Part shown: positions 13,243 through 23,696 of the stretch, one piece after another
Position numbering within the stretch: the stretch's first letter is position 1
Layout of the letters: each line of letters starts with the position of its first letter
Source: Sthenelais limicola
Taxonomy: Eukaryota > Annelida > Polychaeta > Phyllodocida > Sigalionidae
Length of the DNA stretch: 64,000 bases
Assembly (NCBI GenBank): GCA_942159475.1
Contig: OW804097.1
Location: 115,890,169 to 115,954,168 of the forward strand
Reading direction: 5' to 3'
The notes under the pieces: generated by a model
Told to the model about the DNA's origin: nothing
The model's database searches: none
What the model saw: the letters and a program-made list of their open reading frames with translations, nothing else
Translations under genes and position numbers: made by a program

Positions 13243-13545
13243 ATACATAGTTACAGAACAAATAACAGTTTTTTGTATGTTATAAGTTGTTTTCATTGGT
13301 ATATTGTGATCAGTTATGTTATTTCGAAAGTATTTTAAGGTCGTTTCTTATAGTAGCCTACCAATTTGTGAATATATATATTATCTGTCTGTTGCATATA
13401 TTTACGAAACATATACTGCACCTTTTGTGCCCTTAATAGAGCTAGGTCTATAGGCACTGTATACTGGGCATGATATAATAGACAGACTGTCTGAAACAGT
13501 CAAGTTGTACACATGTCCTTCTGAAGCTACCTGAGCAACCCGTTA

Positions 13546-13853
13546 GGCCAAAAGAAAAATAGGTGTGTTTCCGAATAATCTGGCTGAAGAACTAGGTAAC
13601 GGGGTGTTCTATTTTATAACAATAGTTGTTTTAAACAAGGGAAATGTGCTTATTGTGTTTGTGTACCATATATCAACCAGTTTTCCTGGTTTTATTAGCT
13701 TTTTTTTTATCAAAAAATCCAAAAAAAGAAAGGTAGGCCTATGGTAAAAAAAGACCAGTACGGTAAAAAAAAAACATGTGTAGGGAGGGGAAGGTTTTTG
13801 CAGGTAGGGGGGGGGGCGGGTAAATCGGAAACACACCTTTTATTGTTTTGGCC
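13546..13853. mobile_element. GGCCAAAA Harbinger-like element, copy 1
   Basis: Ends GGCCAAAAG...ATAGGTGTGTTTCCGA and the inverse, flanked by TTA on both sides. The 3-bp TTA duplication and GG start fit PIF/Harbinger. Confidence 0.7.
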
Positions 13854-14650
13854 TTACTAAACAAATACCACTCTTTTCCTGCCGTACAGACGGGTATGTC
13901 ACCTCTGTCCCGTTTGTTATAAATCTAAATATTAGCGTTATTGAAATATCTTATTATACAAAATTAATAAAGCAATATTATTAATGTTATCATACACGCA
14001 TTGCTCTGAAAACAACGTATCTTGAGAAATGTACTCATAGAGCGTATTTCACTAGTGATTTATGTGGTGTGGTCATTGCAACCAATCTGGTTTTTTACTA
14101 AGATTACCGGTAAAATTATAATTTATGACTCGATTTGTTTCTATTGTCATGATTGAAAGCTTGTATAATAAATCTGTTAACTAACTCGTTGGTTTCAGTT
14201 GCTTAAAATATTGGGCTCCCTCAACCAACTCGTTAGTTAACCTGTATATTACAAAAATTACAAAAATTATGTATGTATTATGTATATATTAGAAAATGTG
14301 TAACTGTATTGTTTTGAATTGAAACGATTCAGTGATGTATACCAGAGGGCTGTACACGATCCGCAGACCATAATAGTAAATGAATGTGTTAAATGTATTT
14401 AAAGCGCTAACGTTAGGAATATCAAATTTATATTTTCTAGTAATGACACTGTGGAGAGTAAGTTAGAATATAAGGTAACAGAATTAAATAACATGTAACG
14501 GCTAATTAAATTATAAGATTTTGTTTTGTACTTGGCAAATGAGAATTATCACTGTGTGAAACTTTGCCAATAAAATATTTTAAAAAATATATATATATCG
14601 CTATTTAGCCCATTGGAATAATGGCTAGTAGCCCACACCACCCCTCAATC

Positions 14651-14909
14651 TTTAGTCCCCGTTGGTTGGTCTGAGCTGGCCCATTATAGATGCACAGAGT
14701 GGCCAGCGGGACCGGTAGTGGCCACTGGCCCTCTATGCCTAGAGAACTTCCAGTAAACAGCCCAACCAACGGGGACTAAAGCCATTAGAGCCTTCGTTTA
14801 TTGTCCTCGCTGGGCCTCTAAGCCTTCGGGAACCTGTCTCGGCCTCCGGCCTCGACAGGATTCCCGTCAAGCTTAGAGGGCCGCTCGGACAATAAACTCA
14901 GGCTCTAAT
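14651..14909. repeat. Two adjacent hairpins
   Basis: A 19-bp perfect inverted repeat TTTAGTCCCCGTTGGTTGG (14651-14669 with 14762-14780), followed at once by a 23-bp imperfect one (14784-14806 with 14887-14909). Part of the second recurs near 62697. Confidence 0.85.
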
Positions 14910-15462
14910 TGCCCAATAGATCTCCACACCTCTACTCTATTTTATTTCTCCTATCCATTATAGATTTTCAGCACTTCTGCGCAGCTTGCTGGTATGAGCG
15001 CTATACAAATATTCTACAATAAAAATAATAATACAATATTATAAATTATTTATTTATTTATTTATTATCATAGGGCACCCACAGCCCAAAACGTAGGAAA
15101 ATAAAAGTAAAAAAATCACTCCCAATACCCAATCCCAATGCTATACCTAGCCATCAATTCCAACTTACAATTGTATCTGTAATTATCAAATATGCTATAT
15201 TTTTCTCTCTCAAACTACTTTTTGTTACCCCAAGCAGGGCGCATTGGAAATGTCTCCCCAGTGGAAATGAAATCTAAAAAAAAAAAAAAAAAAAAAAAAC
15301 TATCTATAAATTATTCATTAATTATCTATCTCTTTTTCAGCCCATTACAGTAACTTCTACGTCACTACACCAGTCTCAACCTATAGATCTGTATCACCAG
15401 TCTCAACCTATAGGCCTCGACCACCTAATACACACCTTTACACAAAACCTATAGATCACAGC

Positions 15463-15701
15463 ATGGGAAAGCTTTCATTCAATGTGGTATTCTTCGCGTT
15501 CAACTTTGTGTTGTTCATCGCGCTGGTCAGCCTCCAGTATGGGTTCTTTACTGCCCGCCATGCCATCAATATAGACACTATGTGTGACCGCCTGAGGGAG
15601 CTGGACGCCCTGGAGTGGGGCAAGTCCAGCAACATCAGTCCAGCTGTGGTCAAGTCCTCCGCCGATGTACATGCTATAGGCTGGAACGAGGACTGGGATG
15701 G
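15463..15701 (+). CDS. PGAM5: PGAM5-like copy 1, exon 1
   Basis: It encodes the membrane anchor and the WNEDWD motif. It ends GATGG before donor gtgagt (phase 2). A poly-A run (about 15278-15299) and two direct copies of a leader segment reading CCAGTCTCAACCTATAG (about 15371 and 15399) precede the ATG. No clear TATA box is tied to a start site. Confidence 0.92.
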
Positions 15702-18700
15702 GTGAGTTAAAATTACTGATTTATTGAAAGGGCACATATATATATATAGTATAGTAAAGTATAGTATGTATAGTATAGGAAATTATAAACTGAAACCATT
15801 ATTTTTTTATTATGAGGATTATTAGGATTTCCCAATTGATATCAGATATCAGAAAACGTATACAATATGCAATATTACAACAGATTTGGTAGATATATAG
15901 CGTGCAAGTAGTAATTCAACAATCAAGTAATTAAAGCTCCATTCTCAGCTTTTACGACCAAAGAGAACTTCCCATATGTACTCATATTACAACAGCATAT
16001 TATAATTAGTTACAGCTTAGGTCACATTAAAAAGAATTAGCAAGCGAAATTTCCTTTCATTAAACAAACAACTCTAAATGCTATATAGTCCAGACAATAT
16101 AGCACCGTCGCTGCAGCCGACCTCAAACAAATGTTTTAAATTAATACAAAGGTCCATCTGATGGTTAATCTTGACTTTTATATGGTTGATACCATGAACT
16201 GTGTGAAACGACAGATTCTGTGTGAGACTTGAGACGCCAATATCTATGTGAGTGCTACAGATATGTCATATTAGTTCGTGCACTCTTCTCAAGATGTCAG
16301 CAGGAGTTGTGGTGATTATCACTACGCCTACAGCTCATAAGGCAAATCTTGTCCTTGATCAAATTATTGAAAATTGTACCTAATGTAACTAATTTCTTTC
16401 ATATAAATGTAATTAATATTCAAATCATATTAATCAATAAATTCATATTTATTTTATACAATCTTTCAAACACATTCATATAACTTTACACCTACAAATT
16501 ATATACTTAATATAAAGGAAATTTCCCTTCTTCTTATATAGGATTTCCCTATTTTTGTATAAACTATGTATTGAATTGAATTGAAAAATACTTTATTTGT
16601 CAAAGGTCATACATATTATGTGAAATAGACAAATAGGTAATCAGGCCTCTGGATAAAATCTAGGTCTTCCAGCTGTTTAAGCTTGATAATTTAATTTTGA
16701 TATTCCTTTTCCTTTTAAGAAAAGCTTGCTAGACTATGAGGGTGACTAATAAGTTATGATATGATATATTATACAATTATTCAGATTTGTTTTTAAAAAA
16801 TAGAAATAAATTCTAAGCACATAATTATACAATTTTACTCCGTCATTCAAGGACGAATCAAGGGAAGATAATAGCTACAATGAAAAAGTACATCGCAATC
16901 AAATACGATCAGAAGATAAAACCTCACACCGGGGACTGTGTCCACAAAAGCATGACAGACAATAAAACATTCAATTAATCTCAGAAAAAAATATTCCAAT
17001 ATCACCGTAGCACCATCAGTTATTTTAAAATATTACCCTGAAGAAGGAGTAATGTAAACTCCGAAACGTCGGTATTTTATTGAATAAACCACCTCAAAGC
17101 ACTATATGCGTGAAATCACCAAAAAATGCACAATTCCCCTTCACCAATTCTCCCAAATAATCATTATTTAAGACTAAAATGAAGTTCAAAATAAAATTGA
17201 ACATAACCAAACAGATTGTTTGAACCAACGCAGTACCAAATATGATTTGACATACCTAGTATTGGCAGGATTTCAGAGTAATTTAGTAGAATTTACTAAA
17301 TGTGTAGAGCTGCCAATTGTACATTTTCTGACGATTTGACCCTTATATATAATCCTCCACTTGTCTTTATTACAGTTTTGGTGTTTTTCATTATAACTAT
17401 GAATAAATTTAAATATTCATAATATAACAGTATTTACCATATAAAATAATATTTATGAATTTTATGACATGGAAATTTACTCAATAAAATTTCTATATAA
17501 AAAAATGACTATTTCAGGAGGCATGACAGTTAATAACACATCCAATTACTCTCAAAAGAAATATTCCAATAGCACCGTAGCACCATCAGTTAATTTAAAA
17601 TATTCATAACATAAAAGTATTTACCATATAAAATGATATAATTATTTTTTTTATGAATATTATTTTTTTTTTTTTTTTTAAACAATGTGCACATTTGCAC
17701 ACCTCAGAGCATCATTTAAATGTAAAAAATCAACCTCCTTGATAAAGGGCAAATGTCGCCCGAAACGTCGGACCCCCCAATAAAACAAACCTACAACATA
17801 CTCCCAAGTCCTCGTCGTACTTCCGTTTTGGGTGAATTATTCCAACTGAGATTTTTTTAAACAACTTTATTCAATATGTTAACAAAACGTACTTCCCGAT
17901 TAACACTCAAAATTACATCGTAGGCCTACCCTTTCTCGTTCCTTTGTGTAACAACATTTACATGTGAATAGCAGGTGTTTTATAGCACATTTTGTTTTAG
18001 TACCTTTTTGATATTACAAAAAATACATAAATGTATGTTTCCTTAAACCGAAGATGAACATAGTTACTTAATGACTATTTCAGGAGGCACCAGCAGGCCG
18101 TACAGGACGGGTTGTCCAAGAAGCCTAGTACCATGCGGCGGATCTGGCTCATACGTCATGGGGAGTACTTCCCACAGGGTCCCACCAAGGGTCATCTCAC
18201 AGACAAGGGTAAATCTTATATTATTTTTATTCTTATTCTTATCTGGGAATCTTTATTTTCACATTTCCATACAGTAAAGGTAGATATTTTCTTTGGCCTT
18301 TCAATCATGAGACCAACCATCTAAGTGTGTCAGATTTTTAGAAAATGTACAATTGGTAGCTGTACACATTTAATAACGTCTGCTAAATTAAGCTGCAATT
18401 TGGCCAATACTAGGTAAATCCGAGTATATTCGGCATTGCATTGATTCTAGCAAGCCGTTTGGTTAGGTTGAACTGTATTTTGAACTTTATTTTCGTCTGA
18501 AATATGGGTTATTTGAGAGGATTGGTGAAGACGGATTGTACATTTTCAGAATTTCTGAAAATTTTTGGGGGTGCCTATAACGCTGTTTGTAGCATTAATA
18601 TATTTCCCAAATTCCATCACAGTATGTGGGTCAGATTTTCAGAAAATGTACAATTGGCCTTCACCTATCCTCTCAAATAACCCATATTTAAGACAAAAAT

Positions 18701-21700
18701 GAGCTTCAAAATGCAGTTTAACATAACAGAACTGATACTTTAAATCAATGTAATACCAAATATACTCAGATATACCCGGTATTCTTCATTTTTCAGCCTA
18801 ATTTATGAGAATTTCCTAAATGTCTAGACCTGCTAATTGTACATTTTCTGTAAATCTGACCCATATCAAACATATCCAAGCATTGCTAAGGTAATCTTAT
18901 AGCTCTTTAGGTACTTTACTAGTAGATGTCCACCCAGAAATATTGCAAACTTTCTTTTTCAAAATATCAAACATAAAATATAGAAAAACACGTATCAGCT
19001 GTCCTAATATTTACCATCATTAGAACTAGCTTGATCTCATCTTTTCAAGTATGATCACATCAAAAAAATGAATTGCTTTGTGTCACTCATTTTTCTTAAA
19101 CACATCCCAATTATTTTAGGTAGGAATATGATCACATACAAAAAGATAAAGTGGCTAAATATACTCTATAAAATCTTAGCAATGCATGTGTATATCGGTA
19201 AGATTTTCAGAAAATGTACAATTCGCCTTAACCAATCCTCTCAAATAACCCACTTTTAAGACAAAAATGAGCTTCAAAATGCTGTTTAACATAACAGAAC
19301 TGACACTTCAAATCAATGTGATACCAAATATAATCAGATATACCTGGTATTCATCATTTCTCAGCATAATTTAGCATAATTTCCTAAATTTGCAGAACTG
19401 CCAATTGTACATTTTCTGAAAATCTGACCCATATTTGTGACTGGTTTTCCTAAAACACACACACCCCAATTATTTTAGGTAGGAAGCAAGCAGAACTGAT
19501 AGGGAAGCGACTACAAGCGACAGGGATCCGGTTTGAGAGATTTGTCATGTCTACGTCTATCCGTGCCAGAGAGACGGCCGAGATTGTGCTCAAGTTTATA
19601 CCTAAGGTTTGTAAGAAAGTTACCTTACTTAGCTACCTTAATTAGTTCTGAGACTTAATTAGCTACTTTAATTGGCTCAGAGATAATGGCTCTAATTTCC
19701 ATTAATTAAACATGATTTATTTTGAAACGCTACATGATTTTGATAATGCTTAAATGGCCATTTTACTATGTTATGAGGCTTACACCTATATCATTAATCA
19801 GGTACCATATCATGAGGCCTCCATCTATAGGATCGAAAGTCACCTGTAACTGATTCTACCATACTTCAAGCTACAATATATTATATTAGAACTACTTCAT
19901 CTTGACTCCTTCATTTCTATATATATGCGTCAGATTTTCAGAAAATGTACAATTGGCAGCTGCATACTTTTAGTAATTTAGGCTAAATTAGGCTAAATTA
20001 GGCTGCAATTTGGCCAATGCTAGGTAAATTCGAGTATATTTGGCATTGCATTGATTCTATCCATGTGTTTGGTTAGGTTGAACTGTATTTTGAACTTTGT
20101 TTTTGTCTGAAATTTGGATTATTTAAGAGGATTGGCGAAGGTGAATTGTACATTTTCTGAAAATCTGACCCATATGTGACAAGTCTTCATGACAGAACAT
20201 AACGAGAAGTACTAGGTGACCCTAGGGTGATTAATTAATTAACCCAATTTATATACTCAAGACTTTGTTATAGGTTACCATAGAGAAGGATGATGTACTC
20301 AAGGAGGGGGAACCTGTCCGGCCCGACCCAGCTTATCAGGGCATGTATAAAGATAAGGTAATTCATTCAGTTAATTTTGCTAAAAGATAAAGTTAGTTAT
20401 AATGATACATAATTAAGTCTATTGAACAATGCTTTGGGGGGGGGGGGTTCTAACTTTTATTGAATATGGTTCCGAAAAAGCATGATATTTTCAGGTTTCA
20501 AAGTAAAACGTTTGAAAAGAGAAGGATGTATTTATATATATATATATATATGTATGATGTTGCTTCATTATCTCACCCTCTCCCTTTCTTTCCTCTGATT
20601 CCCATTCTCTTTCCCTCACTCGTTCTATCCCTCTTGCTCTCTCTCCTCTTTCTCTCCCTTTCTCTCCCTCCCTCACTCCCCTCCGTCTCTGCCTCCCCCC
20701 TCCCTCTCCCTCACTCTCTCCCCTTTCCCTCTCCCTCACTCTCTCCCCTTTCCCTCTCCCTCCTGCTCTCCTGCTTTTTCTCCCTCTCTATCACTCTCTC
20801 TCTAACCCTCCCTCCCCTCTCCCTCCCTCCCCATTCCCTCCCTCCCCTCTCCCTCCCTCCCTTCTCCCTCCCTCCCCTCTCCCTCCCCCCTCTCTGTCCT
20901 TTCTCTCTCTCCCGATCTCCTCTCCCGATCCCTCCCTCACCACCCTTTCTATTTATACCTCCCTTCTCCCTCCCTCTTTGTCTTTTCCCTCTCTCCCTCC
21001 CGATCCCCTGTCCTCACTCCCTGCAACCACCCCCCCCCCCCCCGCCCCACTGCAACCACCTTCCTGACCACCTCCCCCGCCCCCTCCCCTTTATCCCCCC
21101 CCCCAGGTGTCTCTCGCTATTCTAACCTGCGTCCTCTGTGTCTTGTAGAAGTTTGATGCGGACGGGTTGAGAATAGAGCAAGCGTTCCGCAAGTACATCC
21201 AGAGACCAGAGGTCAACCAGAAATACAGCCAAGTAAATGAAATCATCGTGGCACATGGCAATGTCATAGGTTACTTTGCACTTAGGTGAGTGAATAACAT
21301 AGTACATGGGTGAGATTGTGATAAGATGTACAATTCACTTTCACCAATCCTCTCAAATCACCTAAATTCAAGACGAAAGTGACGCTCAAGATACAGTTTA
21401 ACACAAAGAAAGATACATATTTATTTTATCAACACAATGCCAAAGATACTCTAATATACCCATTATTGTTAATTGTCTAAATTAGCAGAAGTTACCGACA
21501 CTTTGCAGGGAAATGAGTCACAAGTTGCAAAAAATGGAATTTGAGATCTCATCATATATGAAAAGATAAGATCAAGTGGATTCCAATGATAGTAAACATG
21601 AAGGACATCTAAGAAGTGTTTCTATACTTTATGTTTGATATTTTTAGTTTTGAAAAACAAAGTTTGCAATATTTCTGCATGGACATTTACTAGTAAAGTA

Positions 21701-23696
21701 GCTAAATATACTCTATAAGATCACCTTCAAAATGCATGAACATATGTTAATACTCAGTCCTACAAGTTGGTACACGTATTCATGCTACACAATAGACGTT
21801 AAGCACCCCAAAAATGAAAACATTCCCACAAATATACATCTTGGGAATAGGGCACTTTAAAAAATAACAATTTTGCGACTTGTGACTAATTTCTCTGTTA
21901 CATATCACAAGTGTCACCAGTGTCCTTAAAGTAGATGTTTTAGGGTTAATTATACAATACAGATTTCCTCATACATAGTATTGTATATGGAGTTGTCCTG
22001 AAGACTTGGTACAAACTTTAAGGATACTGGTGAAATAGAGTCAATTATAGCACCTTGAGACCTGTGTTTATGTGAGAAACATGGTCTTTAAAAAATAACA
22101 CTTTTGCGACTTGTGACTTATTTCTCTGTTACATATCACAAGTGTCACCAGTGTCCTTACAGTAGATGTCCTAGGGTTAATTAGCCAACATATACTCTCC
22201 ATATATTGTATCATACGGGTCAGATTATCAGCAAATGTACAATTGGCAGCTGCATACATTTAGCAAATTCGGCTAGGCTAGGCTGCAATTTGGCCAATAC
22301 AAGGTAACTTTGAGTATATTTGGCATTGCAGTGATTCTAGCAATCTGTTTGATTAGCTTGAACTGTCTTTTGAACTTTATTTATGTCTGAAATTTGGGTT
22401 ATTTCACAGAATTGGTAAAGCTGAATTGTACATTTTCGGAAAATCTGACCCATATATGTGGGTGGTGGCGTCCTGAAAACTTGGTACAAACTTTAAGGAT
22501 ACTGGTGAAATAGAGTAAATTATAGCACCTCGAGACCTGTGTTTATGTGAGAAACATGGTCTTTATCATTAATATACATGTGACTGTGATCATTGTGCTA
22601 ATGGAACGGGCGAGAGGTCTGGATGTATTGACCAATGGGAATAATTAGTGGGCGTGGCTGGTGTTGATTGGCAGTCATTAGCGCCCTGGTGCAGGAGGTT
22701 CCTGGGTGCTTAAGCCCACCTGTATTGCAGGGGAGCGTTGCATGACAAATCCTTACTTTCAATTCAATTCAATTCAAACTATTCTTTATTTATTCCTAAA
22801 CATGCCGTACAAATAGGAGCCATGTTTCAGAAACAATTCCTGGTCTCCCTGCATGGTCCTTGACTACAGGGCCTTGTTTCATAATCAGAAACATAGGAAT
22901 TGAGAAGAAAAACATCCCATTTAGGATAAATTCCGTTTCATAATCAAAATTGAGAACTTCTCAAAGATTTGCAGGAACTTCTCAAAGATTCGCAGCCCAT
23001 GTCGCCTCCCTGTCTGCTATTACAGTTATTACATAATAAGACAAACACGCATTGGCCAGTCCCATGGTTCACCCTCACCCGGTCATGGTTGGGTGCACAC
23101 TCCTGCGAAGATGGACGGACATGTGAATACGCGAATGTCTCACATTATGAAACACCAGGCAGAGACATTCTTTGTAACATTTGAACACCATTCGCAAATT
23201 TTCCAAATTTTCCAAATAAATCTGTCCATGTCTCCTTCATTATGAAACAACACCCTGGGGTGGATAACTTCGAGATAATGTATGTAAAGACCAAAAATTA
23301 TTTGTTGCTACACAAAATGTCTACACTAAATATCTTTGTTGCTACACTAAGCTTGAAAATAGTTTATATAATGTATAGAGATATTATAAAAGTATGTTAT
23401 AGATTGTGTTGCTCCCTTGCAGGGCAAAACTGGCACCGACTAATGACGTCACTCAACTGTTTTCAGAGAGTGAATTGAAAGGTTTCCTAGTCTTCAAGAT
23501 ATTGTTAACACTTATTATTGTTTTAAAGTTATTTTCTTTCTGTTTCAGGGGCCTGCAGGTACCCCCAGAGCGCTGGCTCAAACTGCAGGTTATACAGGGC
23601 AGTATATCCATGTTTGAGGTTACGTCTGACGGTCACGTTAACGTAAGGATACTGGGAGATATGGGACATATCCCTATAGCAGACTGGACTGGATAA
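15463..23696 (+). CDS. PGAM5: PGAM5-like mitochondrial Ser/Thr phosphatase, copy 1 (six exons)
   Basis: The exons join at 15463-15701, 18084-18208, 19479-19606, 20274-20357, 21149-21285 and 23549-23696. All introns are GT-AG and the phases are consistent (2,1,0,0,2), giving 286 codons plus TAA. An N-terminal hydrophobic segment (about residues 6-28) fits the membrane anchor of PGAM5. W74-N-E-D-W-D79 matches the WDxNWD multimerisation motif. L-I-R-H105-G carries the phosphohistidine of the histidine-phosphatase (PGAM) fold, and A-H228-G-N-V is the second catalytic His. The C terminus keeps the R-x-L-G-D-x-G tract. Human PGAM5 is 289 aa with its catalytic His at 105, so length and spacing agree. 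In the known family this is a mitochondrial protein phosphatase acting in mitophagy, fission and cell death. The start ATG is the first in frame before the hydrophobic segment. The family assignment is firm from motifs; the function here is inferred. Confidence 0.93.
16565..16720 (-). repeat. Retroposon 3' end with TTGAA tail
   Basis: ATTGAATTGAATTGAAAA followed by CTTTATTTGTCA, i.e. a minus-strand AATAAAG then CAATT tail. Similar ends lie at 27718 and 54390. Confidence 0.55.
17037..17088 (+). repeat. Hairpin-CGAAACGTCGG-AATAAA motif, copy 2
   Basis: CCTGAAGAA, a GGAGT/ACTCC hairpin, CGAAACGTCGG, then AATAAA at 17083. The stem bases differ from the other copies while pairing is kept. Confidence 0.65.
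17108..17342 (-). mobile_element. MITE-A copy in PGAM5-like copy 1 intron 1
   Basis: 235 bp, diverged, GCGTGAAATC end variant. Confidence 0.82.
17504..17523 (+). other. Duplicate of the exon 2 splice acceptor
   Basis: 20 identical bases (AATGACTATTTCAGGAGGCA) to 18070-18089. If used, the reading frame meets TAA within five codons. Confidence 0.8.
17738..17784 (+). repeat. Hairpin-CGAAACGTCGG-AATAAA motif, copy 3
   Basis: Almost identical to the copy at 2149, with a GGGC/GCCC stem and AATAAA at 17779. Confidence 0.65.
18084..18208 (+). CDS. PGAM5: PGAM5-like copy 1, exon 2 (catalytic LIRHG)
   Basis: A 125-nt exon between atttcag and gtaaat. It carries the catalytic LIRHGEY motif. A 20-nt duplicate of its acceptor boundary lies 566 nt upstream at 17504-17523. 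Confidence 0.92.
18326..18560 (+). mobile_element. MITE-A copy in copy 1 intron 2
   Basis: The left inverted end is clear; the right end is degraded after ACATTTTCAGAA. Confidence 0.8.
18628..18862 (-). mobile_element. MITE-A copy in copy 1 intron 2 (subfamily 2)
   Basis: 235 bp with both ends. The core has the variant shared with copies at 19196, 41128 and 54846. Confidence 0.88.
18885..19112. repeat. TGTGATGTGTT-family partial copy, intron 2 of copy 1
   Basis: Shares the TACTTTACTAGTAG...TTGCAAAC core and the right end CTTAAACACATC. It leads directly into a duplicate of the exon 3 acceptor. Confidence 0.65.
19120..19197 (+). other. Candidate in-frame cryptic exon in copy 1 intron 2
   Basis: A 78-nt segment between a duplicate of the exon 3 acceptor (ttattttag) and a GTAAGA donor supplied by the MITE-A end. 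It has no stop in the gene frame and would insert 26 codons without shifting. No expression evidence. Confidence 0.45.
19196..19430 (-). mobile_element. MITE-A copy in copy 1 intron 2; its end gives GTAAGA
   Basis: 235 bp. The first end is mutated to CGGTAAGATTTTC, which creates a splice-donor-like GTAAGA at 19198. See the cryptic exon at 19120-19197. Confidence 0.88.
19434..19466. repeat. TGTGATGTGTT-family end before exon 3 of copy 1
   Basis: TTTGTGACTGGTTTTCCTAA and the following bases, immediately before the exon 3 acceptor. Paralogous to 49770-49815. Confidence 0.55.
19479..19606 (+). CDS. PGAM5: PGAM5-like copy 1, exon 3
   Basis: A 128-nt exon (phase 1 in, phase 0 out) after acceptor tattttag. 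It encodes the GRKQAELIGKRL and ARETAEI segments typical of PGAM5. The acceptor and first exon bases are duplicated 359 nt upstream (19111-19127). In copy 2 this exon is continuous with exon 4. Confidence 0.9.
19927..20171 (+). mobile_element. MITE-A copy in copy 1 intron 3
   Basis: 245 bp with both ends and ATAT on both flanks. An internal 10-bp GGCTAAATTA duplication explains the extra length. It lies in the intron that copy 2 lacks. Confidence 0.88.
20274..20357 (+). CDS. PGAM5: PGAM5-like copy 1, exon 4
   Basis: An 84-nt, 28-codon exon with both ends in phase 0, between tatag and gtaatt. It encodes the LKEGEPVRPDP segment, matching the LREGxPxxPxP loop of PGAM5. Confidence 0.9.
20566..21110. 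repeat. Pyrimidine-rich tract in copy 1 intron 4
   Basis: CTCCCTCCC/CTCTCTC-rich on the plus strand with C-runs near 21031. It just precedes exon 5. Confidence 0.9.
21149..21285 (+). CDS. PGAM5: PGAM5-like copy 1, exon 5 (second catalytic His)
   Basis: A 137-nt exon between cttgtag and gtgagt. It encodes the RIEQAFRKYIQRP helix and the VAHGNVI motif with the second catalytic histidine. A 235-bp-family repeat begins about 22 nt after the donor. Confidence 0.92.
21308..21513 (-). repeat. MITE-A partial copy, intron 5 start of copy 1
   Basis: Opening end GGGTGAGATTG. The far end is lost where a TGTGATGTGTT-family sequence begins. Confidence 0.7.
21505..21910. mobile_element. TGTGATGTGTT-family copy, intron 5 of copy 1
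   Basis: GAAATGAGTCACAAGTTGCA at one end and TTTTGCGACTTGTGACTAAT at the other. Confidence 0.68.
21897..22564 (+). repeat. Local direct duplication split by MITE-A
   Basis: Two units share CACAAGTGTCACCAGTGTCC and then CTTGGTACAAACTTTAAGGA onward to CATGGTCTTT. Unit 2 contains the MITE-A copy at 22217. Confidence 0.75.
22217..22451 (+). mobile_element. MITE-A copy in copy 1 intron 5
   Basis: 235 bp with both ends. It splits one unit of a local duplication (21897-22564). Confidence 0.88.
22500..22738 (+). other. Conserved noncoding block, intron 5 of copy 1
   Basis: Similar over about 230 bp to 56563-56788 in intron 5 of copy 2, by eye about 80%. It contains ATTGACCAATGGGAATAAT and a GTGGGCGTGG box, identical in both. 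No shared open frame was seen. Confidence 0.8.
22757..23435 (-). repeat. Dispersed repeat shared with 42547-42965, interrupted
   Basis: TTCAATTCAAACTATTCTTT and TACAAATAGGAGCCATGTTT at the left and GCTCCCTTGCAGGGCAAAAC at the right match 42547-42965. About 360 bp unrelated to that copy lies between. Confidence 0.65.
23549..23696 (+). CDS. PGAM5: PGAM5-like copy 1, exon 6 (C terminus)
   Basis: A 148-nt terminal exon after tgtttcag, ending in TAA. It encodes PPERWLKL, GSISMFEV and the R-x-L-G-D-x-G-H C-terminal tract. I could not fix the polyadenylation site; the nearest AATAAA candidates lie beyond 24.4 kb. Confidence 0.92.

Noticed and set aside
15475..15737. Minus-strand frames over exon 1 of copy 1
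   Set aside because: Shadows of the PGAM5-like exon.
17037..17088. A full hammerhead ribozyme
   Set aside because: CTGANGA, stem and GAAA are present, but I cannot find the remaining stem and cleavage-site arrangement, so I report only a structured module.
20460..21125. 221-codon plus-strand frame
   Set aside because: Lies inside intron 4 of the PGAM5-like gene, is a pyrimidine-tract artefact and ends just before exon 5.
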